The position numbers and the translations under genes are program-made. Shown here piece after piece: positions 44,701 through 57,303 of a DNA stretch of 64,000 nucleotides (positions are counted from its first letter, which is position 1; the number at the start of each line of letters is the position of its first letter). Origin of the DNA: Strigamia acuminata (Eukaryota; Arthropoda; Chilopoda; Geophilomorpha; Linotaeniidae); NCBI GenBank assembly GCA_949358305.1, contig OX442317.1, positions 14,574,491 through 14,638,490 of the forward strand, given 5' to 3'. The notes below the pieces were generated by a model. The model saw only the letters and a program-made list of their open reading frames with translations, ran no database searches and had not been told where the DNA came from.

Positions 44701-47700
44701 GGTTTAAACACTATTTCAGAACATTCAGAGACATTGGTCTTGTGATGTTTGTGCTAAGTCAACTGTGATGTCAAATGAGATCAAAAGTTTATTCTTTCAA
44801 ATCATTGCTTGGATGTTGCTAAAACTTACATTAAAGCTTTCTACTAAGGTTTAAACACTATTTCAGAACATTCAGAGACATTGGTCTTGTGATGTTTGTG
44901 CTAAGTCAACTGTGATGTCAAATGGGATCAAAAGTTTATTCTTCTAAATCATTGCTTGGATGTTGCTAAAACTTACATTGAAGCCTTCTACTAAGGTTTA
45001 AACACTATTTCAGAACATTCAGAGACATTGGTCTTGTGATGTTTGTGCTAAGTCAACTGTGATGTCAAATGAGATCAAAAGTTTATTCTTTCAAATCATT
45101 GCTTGGATGTTGCTAAAACTTACATTAAAGCTTTCTACTAAAGTTTAAACACTATTTCAGAACATTCAGAGACATTGGTCTTGTGGTGTTTGTGCTGTCA
45201 ACTGTGATGAGATCAAAAGTCTATTCTCCCAAATCATTGCTTAGATGTTGCTAAAACTTACATTGAAGCCTTCTACTAAGGTTTAAACACTATTTCAGAA
45301 CATTCAGAGACATTGGTCTTGTGGTGTTTGTGCTAAGTCAACTGTGATGAGATCAAAAGTCTATTTTCCCAAATCATTTCTTGGATGTTGCTAAAACTTA
45401 CATTAAAGCTTTCTACTAAGGTTTAAACACTATTTCAGAACATTCAGAGACATTGGTCTTGTGATGTTTGTGCTAAGTCAACTGTGATGAGATCAACAGT
45501 CTATTCTGCCAAATCATTGCTTGGATGTTGCTAAAACTTACATTAAAGCTTTCTACTAAGGTTTAAACACTATTTCAAAACATTCAGAGACATTGGTCTT
45601 GTGATGTTTGTGCTAAGTCAACTGTGATGAGATCAAAAGTCTATTCTCCCAAATCATTGCTTGGATGTTGCTAAAACTTACATTGAAACCTTCTACTAAG
45701 GTTTAAACACTATTTCAGAACATTCAGAGACATTGGTTTGTGGTGTTTGTGCTAAGTCAACTGTGATGTCAAATGAGATCAAAAATTTATTCTTTCAAAT
45801 TATTGCTTGGATGTTGCTAACACTTACATTGAAGCCTTCTACTAAGGTTTAAACACTATTTCTAAACATTCAGAGACATTGGTCTTGTGGTGTTTGTGCT
45901 AAGTCAACTGTGACGTCAAATGAGATCAAAAGTTTATTCTTTCAAATTATTGCTTGGATGTTGCTAAAACTTACATTGAAGCTTTCTACTAAGGTTTAAA
46001 CACTATTTCAGAACATTCAGAAACATTGGTCTTGTGATGTTTGTGCTAAGTCAACTGTGATGTCAAATGGGATCAAAAGTTTATTCTTCCAAATCATTGC
46101 TTGGATGTTGCTAAAACTTACATTGAAGCCTTCTACTAAGGTTTAAACACTATTTCAGAACATTCAGAGACATTGGTCTTGTGATGTTTGTGCTAAGTCA
46201 ACTGTGATGTCAAATGAGATCAAAAGTTTATTCTTTCAAATCATTGCTTGGATGTTGCTAAAACTTACATTAAAGCTTTCTACTAAGGTTTAAACACTAT
46301 TTCAGAACATTTAGAGACATTGGTCTTGTGATGTTTGTGCTAAGTCAACTGTGATGAGATCAAAAGTCTATTCTCCAAAATCATTGCTTGGATGTTGCTA
46401 AAACTTACATTGAAGCCTTCTACTAAGGTTTAAACACTATTTCAGAACATTCAGACACATTGGTCTTGTGGTGTTTGTGCTAAGTCAACTGTGACGTCAA
46501 ATAAGATCAAAAGTTTATTCTTTCAAATCATTGCTTGGATGTTGCTAAAACTTACATTAAAGCTTTCTACTAAGGTTTAAACACTATTTCAGAACATTCA
46601 GAGACATTGGTCTTGTGATGTTTGTGCTAAGTCAACTGTGATGAGATCAAAAGTCTATTCTCCCAAATCATTGCTTGGATGTTGCTAAAACTTACATTGA
46701 AGCCTTCTACTAAGGTTTAAACACTATTTCAGAACATTCAGAGACATTGGTCTTGTGATGTTTGTGCTAAGTCAACTGTGATGAGATCAAAAGTCTATTC
46801 TCCCAAATCATTGCTTGGATGTTGCTAAAACTTACATTGAAGCCTTCTACTAAGGTTTAAACACTATTTCAGAACATTCAGAGACATTGGTTTGTGGTGT
46901 TTGTGCTAAGTCAACTGTGATGTCAAATGAGATCAAAAATTTATTCTTTCAAATTATTGCTTGGATGTTGCTAACACTTACATTGAAGCCTTCTACTAAG
47001 GTTTAAACACTATTTCAGAACATTCAGAGACATTGGTCTTGTGATGTTTGTGCTAAGTCAACTGTGATGTCAAATGAGATCAAAAGTTTATTCTTTCAAA
47101 TCATTGCTTGGATGTTGCTAAAACTTACATTAAAGCCTTCTACTAAGGTTTAAACACTATTTCAGAACATTCAGAGACATTGGTCTTGTGATGTTTGTGC
47201 TAAGTCAACTGTGATGAGATCAAAAGTCTATTCTCCAAAATCATTGCTTGGATGTTGCTAAAACTTACATTGAAGCCTTCTACTAAGGTTTAAACACTAT
47301 TTCAGAACATTCAGAGACATTGGTTTGTGGTGTTTGTGCTAAGTCAACTGTGATGTCAAATGAGATCAAAAGTTTATTCTTTCAAATTATTGCTTGGATG
47401 TTGCTAAAACTTACATTGAAGCCTTCTACTAAGGTTTAAACACTATTTCTGAACATTCAGAGACATTGGTCTTGTGGTGTTTGTGCTAAGTCAACTGTGA
47501 TGTCAAATGAGATCAAAAGTTTATTCTTTCAAATTATTGCTTGGATGTTGCTAAAACTTACATTGAAGCCTTCTACTAAGGTTTAAACACTATTTCAGAA
47601 CATTCAGAGACATTGGTTTGTGGTGTTTGTGCTAAGTCAACTGTGATGTCAAATGAGATCAAAAGTTTATTCTTTCAAATTATTGCTTGGATGTTGCTAA

Positions 47701-50249
47701 AACTTACATTGAAGCCTTCTACTAAGGTTTAAACACTATTTCTGAACATTCAGAGACATTGGTCTTGTGGTGTTTGTGCTAAGTCAACTGTGATGTCAAA
47801 TGAGATCAAAAGTTTATTCTTTCAAATTATTGCTTGGATGTTGCTAAAACTAACATTGAAGCCTTCTACTAAGGTTTAAACACTATTTCAGAACATTCAG
47901 AGACATTGATCTTGTGGTGTTTGTGCTAAGTCAACTGTGATGAGATCAAAAGTCTATTCTCCCAAATCATTTCTTGGATGTTGCTAAAACTTACATTAAA
48001 GCTTTCTACTAAGGTTTAAACACTATTTCAGAACATTCAGAGACATTGGTCTTGTGATGTTTGTGCTAAGTCAACTGTGATGAGATCAAAAGTCTATTCT
48101 CCCAAATCATTGCTTGGATGTTGCTAAAACTTACATTGAAGCCTTCTACTAAGGTTTAAACACTATTTCAGAACATTCAGAGACATTGGTCTTGTGATGT
48201 TTGTGCTAAGTCAACTGTGATGAGATCAAAAGTCTATTCTCCCAAATCATTGCTTGGATGTTGCTAAAACTTACATTGAAGCCTTCTACTAAGGTTTAAA
48301 CACTATTTCAGAACATTCAGAGACATTGGTTTGTGGTGTTTGTGCTAAGTCAACTGTGATGTCAAATGAGATCAAAAATTTATTCTTTCAAATTATTGCT
48401 TGGATGTTGCTAACACTTACATTGAAGCCTTCTACTAAGGTTTAAACACTATTTCAGAACATTCAGAGACATTGGTCTTGTGATGTTTGTGCTAAGTCAA
48501 CTGTGATGTCAAATGAGATCAAAAGTTTATTCTTTCAAATCATTGCTTGGATGTTGCTAAAACTTACATTAAAGCCTTCTACTAAGGTTTAAACACTATT
48601 TCAGAACATTCAGAGACATTGGTCTTGTGATGTTTGTGCTAAGTCAACTGTGATGAGATCAAAAGTCTATTCTCCAAAATCATTGCTTGGATGTTGCTAA
48701 AACTTACATTGAAGCCTTCTACTAAGGTTTAAACACTATTTCAGAACATTCAGAGACATTGGTTTGTGGTGTTTGTGCTAAGTCAACTGTGATGTCAAAT
48801 GAGATCAAAAGTTTATTCTTTCAAATTATTGCTTGGATGTTGCTAAAACTTACATTGAAGCCTTCTACTAAGGTTTAAACACTATTTCTGAACATTCAGA
48901 GACATTGGTCTTGTGGTGTTTGTGCTAAGTCAACTGTGATGTCAAATGAGATCAAAAGTTTATTCTTTCAAATTATTGCTTGGATGTTGCTAAAACTTAC
49001 ATTGAAGCCTTCTACTAAGGTTTAAACACTATTTCAGAACATTCAGAGACATTGGTTTGTGGTGTTTGTGCTAAGTCAACTGTGATGTCAAATGAGATCA
49101 AAAGTTTATTCTTTCAAATTATTGCTTGGATGTTGCTAAAACTTACATTGAAGCCTTCTACTAAGGTTTAAACACTATTTCTGAACATTCAGAGACATTG
49201 GTCTTGTGGTGTTTGTGCTAAGTCAACTGTGATGTCAAATGAGATCAAAAGTTTATTCTTTCAAATTATTGCTTGGATGTTGCTAAAACTAACATTGAAG
49301 CCTTCTACTAAGGTTTAAACACTATTTCAGAACATTCAGAGACATTGATCTTGTGGTGTTTGTGCTAAGTCAACTGTGATGAGATCAAAAGTCTATTCTC
49401 CCAAATCATTTCTTGGATGTTGCTAAAACTTACATTAAAGCTTTCTACTAAGGTTTAAACACTATTTCAGAACATTCAGAGACATTGGTCTTGTGATGTT
49501 TGTGCTAAGTCAACTGTGATGAGATCAAAAGTCTATTCTCCCAAATCATTGCTTGGATGTTGCTAAAACTTACATTAAAGCTTTCTACTAAGGTTTAAAC
49601 ACTATTTCAAAACATTCAGAGACATTGGTCTTGTGATGTTTGTGCTAAGTCAACTGTGATGAGATCAAAAGTCTATTCTCCCAAATCATTGCTTGGATGT
49701 TGCTAAAACTTACATTGAAGCCTTCTACTAAGGTTTAAACACTATTTCAGAACATTCAGAGACATTGGTTTGTGGTGTTTGTGCTAAGTCAACTGTGATG
49801 TCAAATGAGATCAAAAATTTATTCTTTCAAATTATTGCTTGGATGTTGCTAACACTTACATTGAAGCCTTCTACTAAGGTTTAAACACTATTTCAGAACA
49901 TTTAGAGACATTGGTCTTGTGATGTTTGTGCTAAGTCAACTGTGATGTCAAATGAGATCAAAAGTTTATTCTTTCAAATCATTGCTTGGATGTTGCTAAA
50001 ACTTACATTAAAGCCTTCTACTAAGGTTTAAACACTATTTCAGAACATTCAGACACATTGGTCTTGTGGTGTTTGTGCTAAGTCAACTGTGACGTCAAAT
50101 GAGATTAAAAGTTTATTCTTTCAAATTATTGCTTGGATGTTGCTAAAACTTACATTGAAGCTTTCTACTAAGGTTTAAACACTATTTCAGAACATTCAGA
50201 AACATTGGTCTTGTGATGTTTGTGCTAAGTCAACTGTGATGTCAAATGG
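35751..50249. repeat. Satellite block S3 (higher-order repeats of 3180 and 1439 bp)
   Basis: 14.5 kb of the same monomer family. About 38461-40680 recurs at 41641-43860, a 3180-bp shift equal to about 22 monomers. About 46742-48180 recurs from 48181, a 1439-bp shift equal to about 10 monomers. 45887-45890 is an unoccupied E1 target. It starts with the CTAC duplication of E2 and ends with AATGG (50245-50249), the left duplication of E4. No gene. Confidence 0.97.
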
Positions 50250-51828
50250 TGTTGCGAGCAAGAACGCAACAAAAAGGATCTGGAGATTTCACGTTGTTCA
50301 TCTTCTGAAAGAAAGAAAAGGCTTTTTAATTTTGTTGTCAAGTTTAGATAGATTTTTAACACATATCTGACATGCCCAGTTGGTTTGCCGCTTTGTTGTC
50401 ACGATCCTGGTAGTTCAAGAGGGTTGTCACTTCGCCTGCCACACCTGGAATGTTTGAAAGTTGTGTTTTTAGTCTTTTGTAATTAATTTATGTGTCTTTT
50501 TCACGTTTCTGAGTTATTTCTAGTATTTGTAAGTTCTCTCCTGTTTCCAGTTCACTTGCGAAGGAGATAGGCGTGCATCGGCAAGATGGCCGCCATAGCG
50601 CAAGTGAACTGGGAGATGGGAAGAACCTGAAATAAGCACAATTGTAGTTTTTGGTGCTTATTTTGCTTGTGATTTAATTTATACTAACTTGTATTGGTGT
50701 TTAAGGTAGTCCACAGGTGTCTTGGGTCGCTGGATGGGCGTTGGACATCGTTTGTGAGCGTTTGCGAGCGTCGGGCGTGAGCGTACGCCTTGCGACGCCT
50801 CTCGTGGTCGTGTGGGTCCTGCAAATGAGTTGAATTGGTCGGGTTTCAATGCCCAAGCACTGGGAAAGCTGTACTGACCGTTCTAAGACGCAGATCCATC
50901 GTTGAGAAGGCCTGTGAGTCGCTCGCGACCTTGTTTGGCTCCATTCACGTCATTTTAGCAGTTGCATGGTCGCCATCTTGGATTTGGTGCTGCACTGTTG
51001 CCCTGTTATTATTTCTTTTGGGGTTTTGAGGAGACCTGGACATAGGGAATATTTACTAGTTATTGTTTGTATAAATTACCAATATTAAGGGTTGTTAATC
51101 TAAGCTTTTACCTTTGTTATTGTATGGTTGTTACGGGTTAAGGTTTGTGACACTTTGCGCCCTCTTTTGGTGGCAATTGGGGTTTGGGCTCAGCATTGTG
51201 TTTTGAGTGCAGTTAATGTTAGTTTTAGCCTTTGAATTATCTGTTAAGTTTAAGTGAAGTGCTGTTTGCACAGGTCATACTGTTTTCAAGGTGTTAGGTT
51301 AAGTTTTGCCTTTATTTATGTTAAGTTTGACATCTGTTGTCTATATACGGAAACCTTGTTGGCACTATTGTTATTATTCAAATCTGTATTGTTTGGTCAC
51401 TGACATTTATTGTAATCAGGTGACCAGTTGTTAAGAGTAGGTTGCTAAAGAAGCAACTCAGTTGTTATCAGTTGTTAAGTATTAAAGCCAGTTGATGTTT
51501 TTCCTCCTTCTTTGGATAAATTATTCCTGGGTTTATTTTACTTCAATAAACAGGATGACTTGTGAGTAGAGAGCTTTGCCTGCTCTCCTCCTCCCTGGGA
51601 GCACAGAATTTCTACCCAGCAGCTAAAGAGGTTTTGCCAATCACTTCATCTAAATGCAGTTAGGCCTAGTTTCATGCAGTCAGGCCTAATCCTTCTTCAA
51701 GTTAGGCTTGGGCTCAGAGAAAGGATTTCAGCTTGTTTCATCAACCACTATACAGTCTCGGGCGGTTTCCAGAGTTTGGTGACCAATTCGCCAGTCCTCC
51801 CCTGTGAGATCCAAGGTTGTTTGCTACA
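50250..51828 (+). repeat. E4 5' LTR (1579 bp)
   Basis: Runs from TGTTGCGAGCAAGAACG to TTTGCTACA. AATAAA is at 51545-51550 and TGAGTAG at 51563-51569. A perfect 14-bp inverted repeat (CCAGTTCACTTGCG at 50547-50560, its complement at 50599-50612) frames AAGATGGCCGCCAT. Another CGCCATCTTGGAT site is at 50971. A 64-codon ORF (50835-51029) occurs in both LTRs but shows no domain. Confidence 0.95.
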
Positions 51829-51841
51829 GGGAGCTGTTTTT

Positions 51842-51860
51842 TGGTACCGTGATTCCAGGA
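51842..51860 (+). other. E4 primer-binding site
   Basis: TGGTACCGTGATTCCAGGA begins 13 bp after the LTR end, as in E2 (15 bp). The first 11 bases equal those of E3. Confidence 0.65.
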
Positions 51861-54540
51861 TTTCGTGCACGTGTGTACAGCGCGCATGGAAAAGAGGTCA
51901 TTTGGATGTTCAGCAAGTGATTCAAGTGGGTTGGTGCGTGCCAGTTGGTTCGTTTGTACGGCTGGTTCCGTGAGCGGCCGGCATCAAGTGCGCACGCCAG
52001 AGAGTCACGTGAGAGCGGCCATTGACGTCCTGAGTCTGCCAAGTCAAACACAACGCAATGTGCAAGTTGAACAGCTACAGCCTGAAAGAAGAAGAACATT
52101 TTTAGTTATTAAAGTGTATTTTTGGTGGGCTGTTTTCTGGGTTTTTGATGTGTTCCTTCTGGGGGGAGGGGAAGTGTGCTTTTTTGTATTTAAGTTAGCG
52201 TTTAAGTTTTGCACTCCATATAACTGCTTAAAGCAGGGGAGTTTCTGTTTGAATTAAGTTAGAATTTAGTTTTGCCTTCCTGTTGTTGAGCTTGTCCAGG
52301 AGGTGTCAGTGTGGTGTGTACGAGTCAAGTCAAGCTGAGCGGGACAATGCAATTGTCTTCAAGGAGCTTGTGGTTGCAAGGTCGCATCATGTGGTTGGCA
52401 CATCAGGACGATGAAGACGGCTGGACAGTTAGCGGTGCAAGCGGGTTGCTGGTCGGTGCAGACAAGTCAAAGGACAAGTCACGCTCCAGTCAACTGAGCA
52501 TTAACGCCAAGTCGTACGGGAAGGTGGACGCCTGCCGTCAGGGCAGAAAAGAAAGAAGACAAGCTTTGCTTTTATTAGTTTAGAAAGAGGTTTGTTAAGA
52601 TTGAGAGTTTTATCCAGGTGCTTTTGCGGTGTTTGGTTTTTTGGTTTTGAAGTTGATACAGGCAGTTATGTTTAACGTTTTACTGTGTGAGCAGACTCGG
52701 TGCTTTGCGTGGGAGCGACCTGAGAGTATGGTCCCCTGGCTCAAGCAATTTGAGAAAGAGCCACGCTCCTGAATTTTCGAAATAAGTTTGGTTATAATAT
52801 TTTGAAAGGCTGTAAGCACTTGGACACTTCTCTCAGTCTAAAATTTTGTTTGCTTGTGTTTGAAGTTCTTTCTAGCTTTAAGAGTTGATTAAGTTTTGAG
52901 GTCAGGTCTATTGTGAACTGTTAGGTTGACTGACGGCAGATTGGCCATGTTTGAGGCTGATGAGAAGCGGTCCCGCGCTCGTTTGCTTGTTCTTTCGGTT
53001 GTGGCAATCGAGTGGTCGCTCCTTCTCCCCTACTACACTCAGCCATTTATATTGGGTTGCGTGGGAGAGTGGAGGCGAGGGATCCCGTCTCAATGGCCGC
53101 CGTGTTTGTCCGCCAGCCTTTCAGTGGACTGACCACATGGAAGAGTGCGTTTTGATTGTATTTTGGGGGACTTCCGTATTATTTAGTTGATTGTTTAAGC
53201 AGGTGTTAGTGTGTGAGGTTTTTCAGAAGAACCTGTGCGTGGGTTGAGATAAGATAAGCCACACTAGCTGTTTAATTAGAGAAAGCGGAAATTTAGGAAT
53301 CAGTCCTCCATTCAGTCTCGTTTGTGATAAAAGGTTTTTGAGAAGTTACTGCTAAGAATTTGTAGATGTTCCCACTTCCAGCGTGTTGTACCTTTGTTTT
53401 AGTGCGTTCACAATTGGTTAGGAAGTTTGGATGCGTTACTGGGTTTGTCATTATTTTCTCGGTGTAAACCTTTTAGTTATAAGTTAGTTCAGAGTTTTGG
53501 GGAAAATTGCTTGTTAAGTTCGCAGCCACCAAGCGTCTTTGCGAGGGCGCTTGTAGATCAGTTGGGTGGGTACCCCCCTTTTTGGAAAGTTAGTTACTGC
53601 ATGTTGGGGCTTGTTCAGGGTGAAACGATCGTCCATTAGGGTCAGTCTTTCAAATTCGAGACAATTGATGTTAGTAAGTGCAGTCTCCACCTTGCACATT
53701 GTGTGGTTGGAAGGGGTATAAGGGCGCTTAATTGATCAGATCAGGGTTGTAAGAGCATTTTTCGAGACTCCAAAGTTGTAGAATTAGATATTAGAGGTTA
53801 ACAGTCTTTAAATTTATTTTTTATTGAAAGTTGTCTTTATAAGAAATAGAAAGTTACATATTCGGGTTTTTTTTTGTGCGATTAGTTAACCTGCTTGTTC
53901 GAGCACCCATTTGGCGCTTAGCCATTTGCGGTTGGCGGAGCAGAGTGCCGCGTTGACGAATGGAACAATGGTTGGTCAGCAAAGCCAGCGAGAGAGGTAG
54001 TGTTTGAGGATGTTTTAGAATTTCATTTTTGGAAAAAGAAACGCAGCACTTCTCTCTCTTTTGAAGACTTGTTGTTCCTGCGGTTTAAGTTAAGATAGTT
54101 TTCCGAATTTGTTTCTTAGGGAATTTAGTTGTAGCATAGTTAAGTAGTCCACTCACAATGGATTCCAGTGTTGTCCCACACTCAGTTCTTGGATACATTC
54201 TGGGACTGGGGTTCAAAGAGCCAAGGCCTATTGCCTTGCAGTCAGAGTGGCAGTAGGAGAAGAAAGAGGACAATAAGCCCCGTTGGTTCGGATTAAGGTT
54301 AGAAAGAGCCAAAGAGAGATAAGTCTTATTTGTCAAAACAGAAAAGAGAGGTTGTTGAAGTACGCCGATAGGGCGGGGCATTCGTCAGTCAACCCTCAAA
54401 TTCCCAAAGCTGCCTCGTGACGTTGCAATGTGTAACGTGATAAGCATGTGAGATCTCGTTACAAGAGTCGCGTTGGATAGGGAATTAGCATTAACATGTG
54501 AGTGTTGAGTTAACGGTCACTTGCATAGGTTCATTTTGCA
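51861..54540 (+). other. E4 leader and interior, part 1 (noncoding)
   Basis: Contains the hairpin at 52214-52241: outer stem CTCC/GGAG, inner stem CTGC/GCAG, loop TTAAA. Beyond it the sequence is rich in G and T with frequent TAG and TAA. ORFs of 60-130 codons (for example 51865-52257 and 52311-52583) have no family signature and are not called as genes. Confidence 0.6.
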
Positions 54541-54569
54541 CTGCTAACCAAAGTCAGTCGAACTGAACA

Positions 54570-54715
54570 ATAGAAAAAGGGCTTTAGTCGGTTAACAGTT
54601 GGTCCGTCGAACCCCGAGTTGGAAAAAATGGCTTTAGTTGGTTAACGGTGGCCCAACAAACCCAAAGAAAAAGGTTTTAGTTGGTTAACGGTGGCCCAAC
54701 AAACCCATAGAAAAA
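54570..54715 (+). repeat. E4 tandem repeat A (about 47 bp, three copies)
   Basis: Copies share GAAAAA, then GGCTTTAGT(C/T)GGTTAAC and GGCCCAACAAACCCA or a diverged form. Copies two and three are closest; the first reads GTTGGTCCGTCGAACCCC in its second half. Function unknown. Confidence 0.7.
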
Positions 54716-54729
54716 GCATTTAGAGAGTC

Positions 54730-54910
54730 TTAAGCGGATGATAGTTAAGTCGGTCAGGCTTAAGCAATTAGATGGTCTTAAGCGGATGATAGTTCAGTCC
54801 GTCAGGCTTAAGCGAATAAGAGGTTTTTTAAGCGGATGATAGTTAAGTCCGTCAGGCTTAAGCGAATTAGAGGTTCTTAAGCGATTGATAGTTTAGTCTA
54901 TCAGGCTTAA
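54730..54910 (+). repeat. E4 tandem repeat B: four hairpin units
   Basis: Four units with period 48-50 bp. Each is 34 bp from TTAAGC to GCTTAA (54730-54763, 54778-54811, 54828-54861, 54877-54910), so each can close as a hairpin with a six-pair outer stem. The interior is GGATGATAGTTAAGTC and similar; in the last unit TGATAG/CTATCA can extend the pairing. Confidence 0.8.
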
Positions 54911-57303
54911 GCAAGCACTTTTGTGCAAGCATTAGGGTTAGTGAAAGGTTAGGAGCCCAGAAGCAGAGTTCTTTCACTTTCTCGGTTGTTCTAGGACAGG
55001 GTACACTCGCCCTTAGTGACAAGGTGCGAGTCCAACAACCTTGATGTGAGAAAGGGCCAGGGATTCTATATTCTTTTCTCTTTTAGGCAGAGCCACGCGT
55101 TTTTTTTTTTGGTTTAGTTTCGTATACTTACTCAAGGTGCATGGGGTAAAGTTCTTGAGGGTCCTCGTCAGTCGGGGCATGGTTTCGGTCTCGCGGGGGA
55201 TGGAACGGAACTGTTTTTTGGGCGTGTCGGTTCTCTGGTGGACACTCGTGTTATTGGACCCAATACACGAGGAGCTAATCGGTTTTAGAGGGTGAACTTC
55301 ATCACCATACTTTAATTCCTGTTGCTCACGTTCTCCTGAGCTTCTGAGCACTGTTCAACTTTCGGTCTTGTCTATTGCTCGTCCGAGATGGGCAGTAAAC
55401 TTTGCCTTGGTACTTAGATTGTGCAAGGAAGTCTTCTCCTCCTTTGGATCCGGGTTTCTTTTTGCCTATGCATGAGATTGAGTCAGTTAATTCGTCAGAT
55501 GCGTCAAGCATTGGGAGATGTGCGATCAAAGTTGAGTGGATCGCAACTTGTTTTCACGCCCCCTCCTACCCAAAGTTTTGAGCAGAGAAGCACAAGTGTT
55601 TTTGGCTGAACACAGGTGCACAAGTTTTTTTTGGGGGTTCATGAGAGAAAAGGGCAGAGGTTAGAAATGAAGAGTAAGTCGTGATTTCGAGTCCCCTTGG
55701 GCTAGCTTCCAATAGGAGAACGTAGAGGCGACGATATAGTAGAAATTAGTAATTAGCCTTTTTTGTTAGTGTTTGATTTCGGAGCTTTTTGCGACGAGTC
55801 TGACGGTCACACGACCATGGGGTTGAGGTTAGTGGCGTATCAGATACTCGCGGAAGTCTTCTGAGATAAAAGCTTAGTTAGTCAAAGGTTAGTTAATTCA
55901 TAGTTTATACTTTTAAAAGGTGGGTTTCTCTCACAAAGAAATTCACAGATGTTGTTTTTTTTCGACCTTTTCTGGCTCCGGCATTAGTGGTTTAAACGCC
56001 GTGGCAGCATTCTTCTTCTGTCGGGAGGAAAATGGGTTATGATAGGAAGGAAGGTTTAGCTGAGATGTTAGCCAGAGAGAAGGTCGAATGAGGAGAAAGC
56101 ATTGAGGATAATTCGCGGTGTCAGGGGATACCCCTAGTTTTTCGTTAAAAAAAAGGAATTATGTGTTGTGCGCTCTTAGATTCAAATTTTTGGCTTGTCT
56201 TGTGTTAGTTTAGCAGAGCCCTGCTTGTAGTGGAAAAAAATTGAGAAAAGATTTTGTACTACTAGTCGGGTGGGGCACGATTGAAGTTACTTGTCTTAAA
56301 TTTAAGTGGCCGCTTCTCGTTGTGAGAGTTCTAGAGAGGTTTGAATGAAGATTTCACTAAGGGAGGGGTTTCGTTTTCTGCAATGTCAACAGGTAACTGT
56401 TTTTTAAAAAGTGAGCACAGTTTTCTTGATTTTTCAGGTGTAGTTAGACTGGGGGTGTGTTCTTTGCCATTGCGTATTATTGGTTCCAATTGTTATTTTG
56501 GTTCATTACACAGTTTAGTTTAGTTCTTTCTAGTGGAAGATATTTAGTTTAAAGGAAATTGGGCACGAGTTTATCTTTGCAGTGAGTTGCCGCCTGAGTG
56601 GACGGTCGCTGGCTTGGCTGGTTGTTTATCATCAAGTCGTGAGTTGATCGCCTGTTTAGGTTGGTCGCTTGGCGTCCCAACGATGAATTGGTTGGTTTTT
56701 GCTTAGTTAGATAGGAATCTGCTTTAGCTTTCTGCGGCATTTTCGTTTCAGTTTGATGTCAACTTTGGCAGGCTTCCTGAATGGATCAATGGCTGAGCTC
56801 AGGTGCTTGCGTAAGTCGGTGTCTTTAGGGGCGAATTTTGTCTGAGGATTCAAACTACCTCTTAAAGGAAGTGTATGAGAAGTCGGTTCGTTAGTTTAGC
56901 TTTAAGGTTATTTGTGGTTTAGTGGTGTCTTGTCGTTGACTGACCCCATTGGTTGGGGGTCTCAGTTTCCCAAAGTTGACTGCAGGTCAATCTCTATGGG
57001 AGAGACAAGCTCTTTTTTTTGTGATTGTTAGTCGTTTCTTTGTATTACGAGTTGCAGGTTAGAGTCCGGTTATTTTGCAGTATGTCTAGGATCTTCTCGT
57101 TTCAGGGGACCCGCTCCTGTTCATGTTAATGTATTGTTAACAGAAGAGTCAATATATTTTCGATTTGGGAAAAGGGGTTCTATGATTCGTTGTGGATTCT
57201 TGCCAAGGGATATAGGCATGGTGAAAGTCAGTATGCTCGGTCTTTTCTTCATGAATGCGGTTCCTTCAGGGCGGCTGCTCTCTTCTTTTTTGGCCGGCAG
57301 CGA
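54911..57303 (+). other. E4 interior, part 2 (noncoding) and 3' pyrimidine tract
   Basis: No credible gene in 2.4 kb. ORFs up to 112 codons on either strand lack domains. At the right end, CTCTCTTCTTTTTT (57278-57291) is followed by GGCCGGCAGCGA and the LTR, matching the pyrimidine tract plus GGCAA motif of E1-E3. Confidence 0.6.

Noticed and set aside
51865-52257. 130-aa ORF in E4
   Set aside because: Low-complexity translation of the leader that spans the conserved hairpin; no family signature.
55013-55351. 112-aa minus-strand ORF in E4
   Set aside because: Isolated, no domain, composition typical of chance frames.
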